Part shown: in pieces, positions 23,341 to 35,290 of the stretch
How positions within the stretch are numbered: the first letter of the stretch is position 1
How the letters are laid out: each line of letters starts with the position of its first letter
Origin: Paragonimus westermani
Taxonomy: Eukaryota; Platyhelminthes; Trematoda; Plagiorchiida; Troglotrematidae
Direction of reading: 5' to 3'
NCBI GenBank assembly: GCA_008508345.1
Contig: QNGE01000124.1
Location: forward strand, 142,108-206,107
DNA: 64,000 nt
Program-made: the position numbers and the translations under genes
Notes under the pieces: model-generated
Database searches by the model: none
Told to the model about the DNA's origin: nothing
Seen by the model: the letters and a program-made list of their open reading frames with translations, nothing else

Positions 23341-26300
23341 CGGGTTAGCATTATGACTCATAAACGAGAGAGAGCGCGTTGCATGTGACTGGCGATTTGG
23401 ACAATAAAGATTGTGCTTTATTGGACGCCTTCTCTCTACACTATCACTGATCGAGTCAGCCTCATGCGCAGTCAGTACTGGTTTTCAATTCGAATGCGCT
23501 CACCCGCACATCTCGAAATCCGTGTGATTACTTGCAATGTCTAAAAGTGGTCTTGTCAGCACAGGTTTCTTGCGACTAGAGTAACAGATCATACGCTTTC
23601 CATGCCCGTATTTCCGAAAGGCTAATCCAAAGGGTCACACATTGCGTTAGTTTAGAACCTGTGATTCGTTCAATGACGCCGTGTTCGGCGATTAGCGAAG
23701 CGATGATCGAAACGTGAATAGTTCTAACAATTTACCAGTTGTCCATATGGCACGCTGCCTATCCTAATTAGTCGCAAAAATTGAGATCAGGGAAAGACAG
23801 ATCATAACCATTAGAGTAGATGATCCATAAACCAATACAGTGTATTAAACGGAAATTACTAACCCACGGACCAGAAAATGATCGGGGGCATTTCCAACTA
23901 CTGGCCCAGTAAGCCAGTGATAAAAGAAATGAAGCAAAACGTTAACAGTTAATTTACTCTTATCAGTTGTGAACAAAGAACATCAGTTTGTATTTAGCAT
24001 AGGGCTGGCAAAAATAAAAACCACCAGCCCTTGAGCTTTACCCAAAATGATCTGTTGTTTTCAGTTCCAGAGCAGGTAAACCACCCTAGTCAACGGTTTA
24101 CACATACACAGGGCCAGGCGACGATTATTGACTGGCATTACGCCGGAGAAACTGGACAATCTAGGGCTTCGATTACCCACTAACACGTCAAACGAGTTGA
24201 CCGGGTCAACATTGTGACCAATCGCTATTATGCCTTGAAGTGGATGAGGTCAGGCTTTTGATCTCACGTTCCGTTATCACTGTCGGCTGCGTCATCACAG
24301 GCATCAGTCAATGGAATATGCGCAATCCTCTTTTGTCAGAGGCGTCCATTTGTTCTGCCGATGCAGACGTCAACACAACTGCAAATGAACCGATAGATTG
24401 CATGATAGATGTGATAACTTGGTAAGATACTGATGTGGACAGGTTGAACAACATTCTGAATTAAAAGTGGCTGACTCATTTAAGCTGCATTTCATCAGCA
24501 AGCCAATGTAAACTATAATTTACAACTTGCGTCTGTCATGATACGGTCATCATAGAAAGGCGGTGTTAAAAAACCTTGCTTATTTACTATATACATACTT
24601 GTCTTGTTCACTCTTCGTTCGGTGAGAATATCGACAAAATTCTGACGTATAGGTTTGCGATTAGGGCGTTCGTTAATATTGGAAATATTTGTGAACCACT
24701 GCTCTTATGAGGCCTCGACTTTGCACGGCTAGCGTAAACCACTACCTAACCTCCTAGAAATTGGCATCCGGGCCACGTGACACCATAATAACCGCTACCC
24801 ATTCTGATAAGTAGGCATGTCTCCAACTGCCTTCGATATACTACTCACAAACCAAACTGGGCATCTTACTGTACCCTTCTTGGCAAAAGCAACACATCTA
24901 AAGACCCACCTACAATGAAGTTTGTCGCGACGACAAACTTATGGTGTAACCACTCGTTCGGGTTAAGGACATTCCCGTCAGACCGAACCACCTTTTAATC
25001 CATATGTTTCTTCTGAGACTAAGCATGAGGACAAATGGCAGTCTCATGGGATAGTTCACGTAAAACTTGACGACATATCTGACTGACAAGTGTATCGTAC
25101 AATTGATAATTAAACTTAAATTTTCTCACTGAACACAGCAGATTCTCTAGAGTGTTGGGGAAAATAAAAATTTTGACTAGTTTGAGCTTACCATTTTACA
25201 CGTGAAACGGATGTGAGTGATGGAAAACTAATGTTTTTTTCAACTTATTGTTCCCAAGCTTTTTCAGTAACATGTGTATCACTCCTGACAATGCACAGAA
25301 GATTTACGGTACTGGAGTACCACCCACAACCATTACAGTAATAGCTTTTCGGCGTGCTAACACTACAGCCACTGTACCCAGATTGGGCTTTTTTTTCTTG
25401 AAGTTTGCTCCCCTTGGTACAGACTCTTTCAAATCTGGGAAACACAGTCCTAAGTCGGGCTGCTTGAGGGCAAAAAGATGGCTTTGACACAATGCCAAGT
25501 GGTCCAAACAGAAGCAAACAAACTGGTACAGTGAAGCAGACTGAAGAAAACATTGCTCTACAGTCTCCTTTCACGGTAAGCGAAAGTAGACTGTCCTCGC
25601 AGGGATGTACAACATGTCTGTGTTACATCATTCAGTTTCGTTGCCCCAGCGCTTTCGGCGCCCGACCAATGGCGCGTGGGTTTGAAAATGATTTGTCAGT
25701 TTGGTACGTCAACCGATAATAGTACATGGACTGGACGGTTTTTTAGCCAGCCACTTATCCGAAACCCTCTGAAGACATTCTGTCGGCCGAAAGCATGATT
25801 CTTGATAATAGAAAAGGCCCAGTAGATGTGTTTGTTCCTCTTTTAACAGATCATGCAAATGCAAGTCCAAAACATCCGTTTACACCACTTGCTCAGTAAA
25901 ACTGTCAGTTCTATTTCAAGTTATTTCCAAGACTTTTCTCAGGAAATGAAGACACAGTAGTACGGAAGATCAGTTTGCGCAGTTTATGTTCGAAACTGTC
26001 CTGCAATTGTTTCAGGTACGCATGTTTGAGTCCTTCTGTTCTACAAGTTTTCTGTAGGCCCATAATGCAATTTGGCATCATAGCGTACTCCTGACTGACT
26101 TCTAACAGTTTATAAAGAAAAGCCTAGAGTTTAGTTCTTGTGTGCTGCTGCAAGTATGATGCTAAATTTGAGACCACTGTGATGTTTTTAAAAACCTAGC
26201 AACCATTCTTCCCACGTGCGTTCACATCCCTTTCCGCAAATCAGAACAAGAAACTGGGACAGCAGCGCCAGTTTGACGAAGTCAGTCGTCAGTCGAGCTG

Positions 26301-27886
26301 TCGACAGCCGATTGGCCCAAAACTGGTTACTATTTATAGTGATATAGGTGCGTCGCGTGTTTTAAAACTACCTTGCAGTACACTTGGCTGTTTTCCGATT
26401 TGTTTGAGTTCTTCCTCAGATGTGGTGAATGCATGTTTTAAAGATCAGCCACCCGTACGACCAGGAGCTATCACAATTTCAAACGCAAGATTTGTATTAT
26501 TTTTAATCGATATTGAATCCTTTCCCATACACAGACAAATATATAACTAGTTTACATCGTTCAGGTTTGAAGAACAGTCTCCTTGTCTCACGGTTCTTGC
26601 TCAGTCTTGATTTGGTGGCCTTCTTCTGTTGTATGAAAGTGATGCGAATTGAACATAAGCTGGTTGGTTGAAAAACGATACCTTTTTTACGCCCTTCATT
26701 GCCTCAGCAAGTTTGCTGTCACCAAAGTTGGCCACATCGGTCTTTCGCTTGTAATTTTTCGCCACACAAAAGACTTGCTTAACACCAAATATCCGTTCAC
26801 TCCATATTTTCGACACGTTGCACTACGCCTTACATCTCAATGTCGCGTTCATTTAGATAACTAGACAGTATGCTTTAATACCAATGATTCCTTTCCACGA
26901 AATCCCACTGCGCTGTACTGCAATGTTTTTAAAACGCATGAGTGATAAGCATTGCGTCAAGATACAAGCCTTGTGGTGGTCCTTACTTTGAAGAATCCCG
27001 CTGTCTGTAAGCGCTGTTGATGTGCATGACACGACGTAACTGGACGTTTCCCTCTCATGGTAACTATATATATGAAATATGTGTACTCTAACCGGACCTC
27101 ATCCGTGGTGTTCATTTAAAAGAAACTACCACCTCAATTTCACGGTTTCACTGCTTCTACTGCCCATCTGTGGGCTGACATTGGAAGTTGTGACTTGTCG
27201 AACCATTACTAGCTTGCCCACATAGCTCACAACAGTTACCCTGTATTCGGTTCGAAATCTTATTCAGTCTCCATCAAACAAACTTGATTACAAAGTTATC
27301 TCAATGTGATCGCAGGAGATATGCGCCTCCTGGTGGAAAAATGAGCCGACGCTATCAGTACAATAAGTCCAATTTACATCGGTTATGCCTACCATGACGG
27401 TGAAGTTGAATGTTCCAACCATAACCGAACGCATATCCACAACCAGAAAAACCTAAGCTGTTTTAGAATAAGTTTTACCCCCGACGCTTCCCAATGTAGG
27501 TTCTAGCAGAGTGTTAGTGTTACTTCATAATCCTCTACTTACTATGTCAGAGTTTGCATGACTCACGTTCGTGTGGTCGGATTATCTTGACTCGCATTAA
27601 ATATGGCGTTGTTAGGAATGTGTTGGTAAACTACACCGAGTTGCAAATGCAAACTTTCCACGAAGTTTACCGTATAGGCGTTCTCCGCGAATATCCGCCG
27701 TAAACAAGCATTTCTGTTCCAATCATGTCATCAGTACATATCCTCATAGCTCTGTGTGTTAAACTAAGAACGAACTTTCTCTTCTGTCTGAGCGGTACGT
27801 AACTGAAAAAGTGAGTATACTGACCGTTCCAAGTCCCCTTCCTGTGAATATCTCTCGTGGATAAACAAATGGAACTGATGTAACCA
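23341..27886. other. Region with no recognised gene
   Basis: No supported gene. Small hairpins occur at 23402-23423 (CAATAAAG/CTTTATTG, 6-nt loop) and 24918-24940 (10-bp perfect arms AAGTTTGTCG/CGACAAACTT, 3-nt loop). Overlapping ORFs near 25245-25574 on both strands have no recognised motif. Confidence 0.5.
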
Positions 27887-28471
27887 AAAGTTAGGCTCCT
27901 ATCTGTGGAAAAGAAGTCCGTTTACATGACGCTAGACTACAAAGGCGATGCCTTGGCCGAACTGGTGACTCGTGGAATACTTAACGCAAATGAAAAGACC
28001 TACAGCGCGGCACAACTGAGAATCACATTCGGATCAAACATGGTAGTCCACGTACAACTCAAAGATACGTTGCCTAAATGTGTGACTTCATTTTGTGTTT
28101 ACTCCTTCACATGCTCTTCTGGAGCAGGTTTTGTCGGTCGCACAACCAGGCGCCTTTCTCAGAGGATACGTGAGCACCACCCCATTTGGCTAGCTAAGGG
28201 CGAGGTGAAGTCCATTTCGAGTGTAATTCCGGTGCACCTTGTAGACACAGGGCACCAAATCTCCCCGGAAGTGGCTTTCCAGTCCATTTACCGCCTGCCC
28301 AGCGGTCATTCTAGAGGAGTCAAATTTCGTGTTCTGGCCATCGCGGAAGCGATTGGAATTCGGTTGCGCAATCCACAGTTGTGCGCTCAGAAGAATTTTG
28401 TTCAGGCTCTACGGTTACCTTGGCCCCCCATTACCCACTTGACAACTCCGGATGTCAGTTTTGTCACCTAA
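27887..28471 (+). pseudogene. Penelope-like element relic: GIY-YIG endonuclease end
   Basis: An open frame of about 190 codons matches the C-terminal 180 residues of the PLE protein at 39.3-41.7 kb: VEKKSVYMTLDYKGD against VEKKRVYIELPFKGD, then CVYSFTCSSGAGFVGRT against CVYQFVCNCGESYIGRT, R..EH, and AEAIGIRLRNP against AEAVAINRLKP, ending in LPWP. These are the GIY-YIG nuclease motifs (YIG altered to FVG; the catalytic-type E is kept). A stop codon lies just upstream (27881-27883) and no reverse transcriptase is recognisable before it, so this is a 5'-truncated, divergent copy and not a host gene. It belongs to a different, older PLE subfamily than the 39-kb copy. Confidence 0.85.
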
Positions 28472-29729
28472 TTGTCCTCCACTTCACAACCGTTTGATGT
28501 AGTTGAGTGATTAATTGCTCTTGATTTTTTCTCGCCTGACAACCATGATGGTATAAAATGTTATGTATTTAGCTCGATGATGAATAACCGAATACATACT
28601 GTTCGCCAAAATCACCTGTCTTCTAATGAACTCAAGGGTCTATTCGAATCGTTAGTGTTGTAAGCTCGGATAACTCTTCACACCATCTTTCGGTAATGTG
28701 GTTAAACACTCAAAAGACAACTGTTCAAACTACGGATAAGAGAGCACTTGAGTCAGTCACCTACTGCATCCAAAGCTATTGCTGGAGTTTATCGTGAGCA
28801 AAACCGACATCGACTGGAGCGCAGAAATGATATACAGATTACTCACTTGTTACAGGTACTAAAGTTCATCGACTTTTTGTGGACTGAAGTTTCGGGGAGG
28901 GGGAATGTTTTTAGGATACTCCTATTCACAGAATTGTTATGGTTTGAATCAATAAAAAAAACTTGGTTCAGTTCGCCATGAGCGAAGATAAACCGTTTGC
29001 AGAGTGTAGGTGGAACAAACTGGTCGGGAAACAGACACCTTTCTCTTACTGTGATCCATCAATTTGTTGTAAATTTTGGGATGGGTAGATTTTCAACCGA
29101 ATAATGTACCTAACGTTGGGATAACAGAAGAGGGTTGAAGTTGTTGATTCAGATTCAATAGAGAAGTCCGCAATACCTTCAATGTGAGCTGTGTTTGTTG
29201 TGGGATCCCATTAACGTAGAAGCGACCACCTATTGTTTTTTAATTCTCCAAATATACAAAGAGGTGTGTCGTGAAAAGTCTTTGCAACGAAGAAACAGTC
29301 GATTGTGTTTGATCACGGCAACGTCGAGATTAGCAGGGTGTAGACTAGTCGGTGTTCGTTGATCTTTCCTTAGGGTATTTTGATAATTTCCCGCTGATTT
29401 TCTGTGAAGCATAGTTCATGTTATTGGTTAGTCCTGGAAAAGATTACTTGTCTGTGTTTACCAGAAGTCAGATTCTTCTTGTGGTCGCTTCACTTGATGG
29501 TAACATTTAATAACGCCAAAGCGTTACCTGCTAAGTCGTTCGTTGAATGACGCAGCTACCGACACGCAGTGCCCAATCAACCGAGTGAAAAGTAACCCAA
29601 TTCTTAATAACCCAGTTTCCTACACAATTAAACTCATTGTCTCAGTGTTGTAAAGAAGAGAAAATTGATATTCCTATAACAACAAATGTGGTCACATTAA
29701 TCATTTTATGATTACGGCTACGTCACAAA
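28472..29729. other. Region with no recognised gene
   Basis: No gene seen. About 100 bp after the PLE relic, around 28574-28602, GATGA....CGAA resembles a decayed hammerhead core at the position expected from the intact PLE; this is speculative. Confidence 0.45.
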
Positions 29730-29874
29730 ATGAAGGTGCTCGTTTTGTTGTTCTTCACCCTCTGTCTGGTTACAAGTAATCTGTAAGTAACCTAAGTTAC
29801 TTATTTCTAAACTGAGAATGCTAACAATTGCTCACATCATTCGCAGTCACGCTGACTTTCAGCTACAACCATGA
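29730..29874 (+). CDS. Possible small secreted peptide, two exons
   Basis: ATG at 29730 begins MKVLVLLFFTLCLVTSN, a textbook secretory signal peptide (K, long hydrophobic core, small polar residues before the cleavage site). After two further bases comes a strong donor GTAAGT at 29783. A 64-bp interval ends in CATTCGCAG at 29846 with a branch-like CTAAC at 29821. Splicing adds L plus HADFQLQP and a TGA at 29872-29874, for 26 residues. Exon 1 is 53 bp. Flukes have families of small secreted proteins with tiny exons (micro-exon genes), which this resembles in layout only. The frame ends where a decayed ribozyme repeat begins, so the gene may be truncated by that insertion. Confidence 0.35.
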
Positions 29875-30015
29875 GAAAAGATGTACTAGACTCGAGTTGC
29901 CCCTTAGTTAGAGCTCGACAGTAGTGCCGATCTTTGCCATAGCTGGGTTATAAACAACTCTTTCAGGATGCAGCCGTCTTGATCAGTGCACCATTGGCTT
30001 GGCATTATGCAAAAC
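29875..30015 (-). mobile_element. Decayed copy of the hammerhead repeat
   Basis: On the minus strand the sequence follows the repeat from the A-box side (GCCAATGGTGCACTGATC) through the B-box region to the ribozyme region (GCACTACTGTCGAGCTC...CTCGAGTCTAGTAC). The core is inactivated: CTGTCGA lacks A6 and GCAA replaces GAAA. It is about 75% like the young copies by eye. Confidence 0.7.
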
Positions 30016-30816
30016 TGAACTACAGTGTGCAAACGTCGGCCACGTTCGCACGTAAATAATGATCGGATGGTGCGATCGCCTCGAGAGTGCAAACAGTGAA
30101 TAGGAATCTAGAAAAATCATCGAAATTTTCCGGCGACATTCTAGACAGTGAGAGACAGCATGAGATTTCTGCTGATATGATTTGAGCACTACTCACAATC
30201 TCGTAACCTCGCACGATTTCAACCAGCCCTTTTTGAAGCCACCACTAGATGCCACTATTCAAGACGGTAACCATGAAGAAGAGCGAACGGAATCCAGGTT
30301 CCGGTTGTTTAAAGCGCATGCACTCGTGATGAGTTACAACAGATGAATTCGGAAAAACCTCCCTTCGGAAAAAGGCTTGAGTGATGGGACTAGGAATGTA
30401 CCGATTGATTTTTTCGAAGGCCCAAACAGTATTAAACAGAACTACTCTGCTACCTTGGAGACGAAGATATAAAGACATAATTGTGGCCATAGTTCTCCAG
30501 ATTTAACGACGCACCAATGCCGAGTAAGCATAAAGTATCATTTACATAGAAAGTCGTAGTTAAGCGTGGGTGTCACCTTGATTGGAAATTTGTAAATGAG
30601 ATAATGTTCTACAGGTCTGCACCAATAACCGCATTCACAATTCATATCTGATGCCCCAACGCAATTCGAAGCGTTAATCCACGTTCCGAACTACAACGCG
30701 ACCGAGATAAAAAGCCGTGTTCAGTCGTGAGGCGCACGACATTGTTAACAGGAACAGCTCATCCGACAAACCTGGAGTTTATACCACGCTGTACTGCATC
30801 CACCACGGTTGGCGCC
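30016..30816. other. Region with no recognised gene
   Basis: No gene or repeat that I can support. Overlapping short minus-strand frames have no recognised motif. Confidence 0.5.
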
Positions 30817-33222
30817 ATCCGATTCGGATGAGGTTGTCACAGTGACCGAAGCCAAAGGACGACTGCGCTTAACCATCGCCGCAAGTGGCTTGCGTTACAC
30901 CATTTACAATTTCACCCACGCACCACTGATCCAGTGTAGATCCGAGCGAATGAGACCAGCAAGTGTGGGGATGAGGCCTTTGTGTCCAGCCGGCCAATGC
31001 TGGTTAGCCAGTTGATTGGTTAATAAGGAAAGGAAACTCTTATCTCTCGGAAACTAAACCGAGAGAGGCTGCAATGACGAGATCTAAACTAGGAAGAAAG
31101 ATTTGTGGAGTATAATAAAAGGATCATTTTAGTATAGGAGTGCATGTTAATGCATTCTACAAAAGATAATGATGAAAGACAAAATTCGGATTGGAATACG
31201 GAAGGAACAAGCAGACCATTCATCACACCCACAAGGCCAAACAAATGAATGGGTAGAAGGCCACAAACACCCAAGTTTCGGAAAAGAGGAGTGGATTAGT
31301 TGTCATATGACCATGGTCTTGGCCAGTCCAGTCGTTAACAGGAGTGGAATGGATATACTTATATGACCTACCTGGGCCTAACGCACTCGCCGTCTCTTGG
31401 CCGACGGCGTATTATGAGTACGTTGGTGACCTACCAACCCCAATCGGCCAGTGCATTCGTGGCCGCACACATCGCAACGCCATACAGTCATGTCACCACG
31501 GCCCAGGGCACCGATGATTCCCTTGCGTACCGCGCGCTTTCGTTCTCGGCCACGCAATGGCCTCCCGTTGAACTAGCGGACGCCCATCCGAATCATATCG
31601 TTCTAACGTGTCTGGGTCAACGCCAGTCCTTCCCGACATCTACAATCAAAGTTACAACGTGAAAGAATAACCTGCACAACATCCTGGAATCTCCGCTATT
31701 GACCACCAGGATTTCGCTTACCTGATTTCACTTGTCCACAAATCAACTGCTTCGGAACACGGTCATCGCCAATCCGACGGATGTGACCCAGCCAACGGGG
31801 CTGATTCAGCATCAGCATGGCTTCCATCCCGTCCATGTCCGCTCTCCCCAGTACATCAGTGTTCGAAACCATGTCCGACCACCCAATACCCAAAATGCGC
31901 CTCAGACATTGCACATGGAAGCGGCTCAGATAGCTCACGTTCTGCTGTTACAAAGTCCACGATTCACTGCCGTACGACAGTGTAGACAGCACAGTCGAGC
32001 GGTAGGCACAGAGCTTAGTTCTCGGCTTCAGACTGTGGTCCTTCCAAGCACGTCTTTCAAGACTCCTGAAAACAACACTAGCCTTCGCCACATGGGCTCT
32101 TAACTCGTGGTCCATGGGCATATCAATGGACAAGATGCTACTCAAGTGGCACAAAATCGCGCAGCTGCGGACAACTTCTCCACTAACGGGAATTTGAGAT
32201 AAAGCTGTACAGACAGCACCTCTGCCAAAAGGAGACTGAACGAAGGAACATGTCTTGACTGTGTTGATGTCCATTATAAACTTTGCTGCTGCCGACGTGA
32301 AGGCTGTAGCCAGACGTTGTAGCTCTTCTTTATTATATGCCAGCAAAGCGCTGTCATTTGTGAACAGAAGTATGCGCATCGTTAAGGTATGTAACAGGGT
32401 TGGGGCGCCGAAACGCCGGATATTAAACAGCCGCCCGTCCGTCCGGTACGCCACCTCAACACCGTCCTCTTCTGAATCCTTAACCACGACTGTTACTATG
32501 ACAACCGAAAATAAACTAAAGTGGGATGGGATTGGAACACAACCCTGATTCACGCCAGTGACAATGTCAAACTCATCAGAGGTCGATTCACGCGATTGCA
32601 CCTTCGCCTTCGTGCCCTCATGCAACAATCTAACCATACTGACGTACTTACCTGGACATTCGAATCTACGAAGCACCGTCCACAACGCCTCGGGGCTCAC
32701 AGAATCGGAGGCCTTGGTGAAGTCCACGAACAGGGCATACAGGGGCTGTTTCCATTCCGGGCACTTCTTTTGAAGCTGTCGAACAGCAAACTCTAGGTCG
32801 ATCGTACTCCAACTCGCCCGGAGTCCACACTGCTCCTCGAGAACATTGACCTCCAAAACGTTCGCATGCAGTCGGTTCAAAAGTATTCTGATAAGCATCT
32901 TGCCTGCATGGCTCATAAGATAGATACCCCGGTAGCTTTCGGCGCTACCCTTGCCTTTGAACAAGGGTACGATAAGGGGCGTCCTTAAAGTCTTGCGACA
33001 TCGTCTCATGCTCCTTAATGGAGTGAACTAGCTGGAGCAAAGCGCGTTCCAACGCCGGTCCGCCATTTTGTGGGATCTCAACTGGCAGTCCATCCTCGCC
33101 TGCAGTCTTCCCGTTGCGCAGTTGACCAGTCGCCCACGGTAACTCCAGCAACCCAGCAACTCGAGTACCCACCCACCCCTATACTTACACACATCATCCC
33201 GTTCATGGTTTGGGACTGTCAT
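30817..33222 (-). mobile_element. Family-2 non-LTR retrotransposon, 5'-truncated, copy A
   Basis: A minus-strand non-LTR element covers the reverse transcriptase, a C-terminal domain and a non-coding 3' part. Coding remains run from about 33200 (GKTAGEDGLPVEI) to 31365. No endonuclease domain is present, so the 5' end is missing. At 31414-31476 a canonical C2H2 finger (C-X2-C-X12-H-X3-H, CDVCG...GLVGHQRTH) follows two in-frame stops. The segment 30817 to about 32200 is repeated in inverted orientation at 37265-38655. The clade was not assigned; the RT resembles the fluke RTE/CR1/jockey group. Confidence 0.85.
31948..33009 (-). pseudogene. Reverse transcriptase of family-2 non-LTR element, inactivated
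   Basis: The 353-codon frame shows RT motifs in order: SAESYRGIYLMS (fingers), LLNRL...EEQCGLRASWSTIDLEFAVRQLQ, motif A FVDFTKASDSV, motif B VNQGCVPIPSHFSLF and motif C region LLFTNDSALLAYN. The catalytic pair expected as F/Y-ADD has become TND. The N-terminal part continues in another frame at 32945-33172, so there is a frameshift near 33000. A TAA at 31948-31950 separates ESWTL from QQNVSYLSRFHVQCLRR, which continues in the same frame to 31696. The same stop is present in copy B. The protein cannot be functional. Confidence 0.88.
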
Positions 33223-34421
33223 TGGTCACAAACACTCAAAACAAAAAGCCATCAGGCTCTCTTACACGCTTTCACGTTATGAGAGGTTTGAAAGGGGAAT
33301 GACACAACACGTCGTGCTTGGCCTCAGGGACACGAGCTAAACGATACATATTCCCACAGAGAATATCTTGTGTGTGAGGCTTGTACAGCTTCATTTACTA
33401 AAGGAATTGCAGATCAAGGATTATTCTCACATCAACTCACCCCCCTGTCATATCCCTCAAACCTCCACCTGTTCAATCAGTGATCCACAACAACCATTTC
33501 TGCAGTGCAATGTGGTACACTGCTATGTACGTGTTATATATATATTTTCAACAACTTTATTATCAGTCGTTTATAGTTAACCTTCTCGCCAATAAGTGAT
33601 CTTAATAGCAGTATTCGAGAATAAACTGGTACATCTGCCCCTAATTTGTGAAAATAAAAACCGCAATATGCTTACTTCTATGATCTCATAGACAGTTACA
33701 ATACACAGAGCTCCCTGTTTGCGAGTTCGTATTTCCGTATTAGTCAGTGGTAAATTTGTTGGACGCTTTGTAGATATACGCTAAAAGTGAGTGGAACTGA
33801 CTAAAAGGATGTTAGAATAAAACTACAGGCGTAAAATTACATAATTATCGATCGGTAAAACATATTGAAACAACTTTCTATCAGGTAGGCACATTCAGTG
33901 ACCTATGAGGATGAGAATAAGCCATTCGAGTAGAAGTTTAATGTTATAGACCGACTTAGCCTTGACCACTGAGTTTCGCAGTTTACCCCAGTATGTGCAT
34001 ACCCTAACTGTGAAGCAGTTTTGTCTGGATAGTACCATCCCATTCCATAATCAGTTCCCACAAATGGTCACCTAGGCGTTCAGCCTTATTTAGTGGAAGA
34101 TCTGGAGGTGATTCATTATGGTATGATATATCTTGTGACTAACAATTAGATCTCTTCCAGTATGTCTTTAATACACTAAAAGTTGCCAACTTCGGCTAGC
34201 CTATCTGGATAGGGGATTTTCCCATAAGGTTTCGTCATCTTTCAGACACTCCAATTCACCAGACTTGTGTGGTACTGAGGCACGACGGCAACGGCGACTC
34301 CACAATGCCCGGCAGATCAAGAACGGTGACAATGAACGACTGAATTCCTCGGGAGAATCGTTTATTGCAGGGTAACTATTGTCCATGGCATTGAACCTAA
34401 ATTCAATCAGACAGTTAACCA

Positions 34422-34423
<2 letters not shown>
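33223..34423. other. Region with no recognised gene
   Basis: AT-rich stretches and short chance ORFs; nothing recognised. Confidence 0.5.

Positions 34424-34459
<36 letters not shown>
34424..34459. repeat. (TCA)12 microsatellite, the 3' tail of an RTE element
   Basis: Twelve exact TCA units; on the minus strand this is a (TGA)12 tail directly following the RTE 3' UTR. Trimer tails are typical of RTE-clade retrotransposons. Confidence 0.9.
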
Positions 34460-34462
<3 letters not shown>

Positions 34463-34688
34463 CAGCCATGAGCCTGACCAAAAGGTACTGTGGCTCGGGC
34501 CGCCGCTCACCTCAACAGTGACGTGGAATATCCTAAAAGGAAAGAGTACTACGAAGGACAAAAAAGATTGAAGAAGACTAAATGGAAGAACTAGAAATGG
34601 TATGGATACAGGTACGCCATTGACTGCGACACACCGCCATCTCGGATAGCGTCTCTAACCAACGGTTTGAGTGATCACGAGGACCCCA

Positions 34689-35041
34689 NNNNNNNNNNNN
34701 NNNNNNNNNNNNNNNNNNNNNNNNNNNNNNNNNNNNNNNNNNNNNNNNNNNNNNNNNNNNNNNNNNNNNNNNNNNNNNNNNNNNNNNNNNNNNNNNNNNN
34801 NNNNNNNNNNNNNNNNNNNNNNNNNNNNNNNNNNNNNNNNNNNNNNNNNNNNNNNNNNNNNNNNNNNNNNNNNNNNNNNNNNNNNNNNNNNNNNNNNNNN
34901 NNNNNNNNNNNNNNNNNNNNNNNNNNNNNNNNNNNNNNNNNNNNNNNNNNNNNNNNNNNNNNNNNNNNNNNNNNNNNNNNNNNNNNNNNNNNNNNNNNNN
35001 NNNNNNNNNNNNNNNNNNNNNNNNNNNNNNNNNNNNNNNNN
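34689..35041. other. Assembly gap (353 N)
   Basis: The gap interrupts the C-terminal coding part of the RTE element. Flanking frames are compatible with one continuous element. Confidence 0.99.
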
Positions 35042-35290
35042 CGCCACAGATGACGCAGTTTGGAAAAGGCAACTCGTGCCTTTGCTATCCTCGCTGATAT
35101 CTCATCAGCAATATTACAGGCTGACGAGATAGTGCTACCTAAGTATGTAAAACTGTCAACAGTCTCAAGCGGATTACCTGCAATAAAGAAAGTAGGGGTG
35201 GAAATGCCCCAGTCTTGAAGCAGCACTTTGCACTTTGAAGGTGCGAAGCGCATTCCATACAAACCAGCCCGGTCATTAGCCAGTTCCCTA

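Larger units (their letters stand above)
34424..35290 (-). mobile_element. RTE-type non-LTR retrotransposon, 3' part, with assembly gap
   Basis: On the minus strand a frame runs from about 35290 (GMRFAPSKCKVLLQDW, NPLETVDSFTYLGSTISS, DEISARIAKARVAFSKLRHLW) into a 353-N gap. It resumes after the gap as WGPRDHSNRWLETLSEMA...SQWRTCIHTI, ending at a stop near 34578. This is the standard C-terminal layout of fluke RTE reverse transcriptases. A UTR of about 120 bp and a (TGA)12 tail follow. The sequence from 34424 to 34640 is almost identical to 63811-64000 (two mismatches seen), so the insertion is young. The RT catalytic motifs are absent because the copy is 5'-truncated. Confidence 0.85.

Noticed and set aside
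27705..27745. Minus-strand CTGATGA followed by GAAA 13 bases later
   Set aside because: The bases between do not pair as stem II and stem I is absent.
31732..32796. Plus-strand ORFs of 91-123 codons over the family-2 element
   Set aside because: They are antisense shadows of the minus-strand reverse transcriptase; the same antisense frame recurs at 37367-37738 because the DNA is duplicated.
34578..35132. Long ORFs of 128-195 codons spanning the N gap
   Set aside because: Most of their length is undetermined bases. Only the minus-strand RTE frame on either side is supported.
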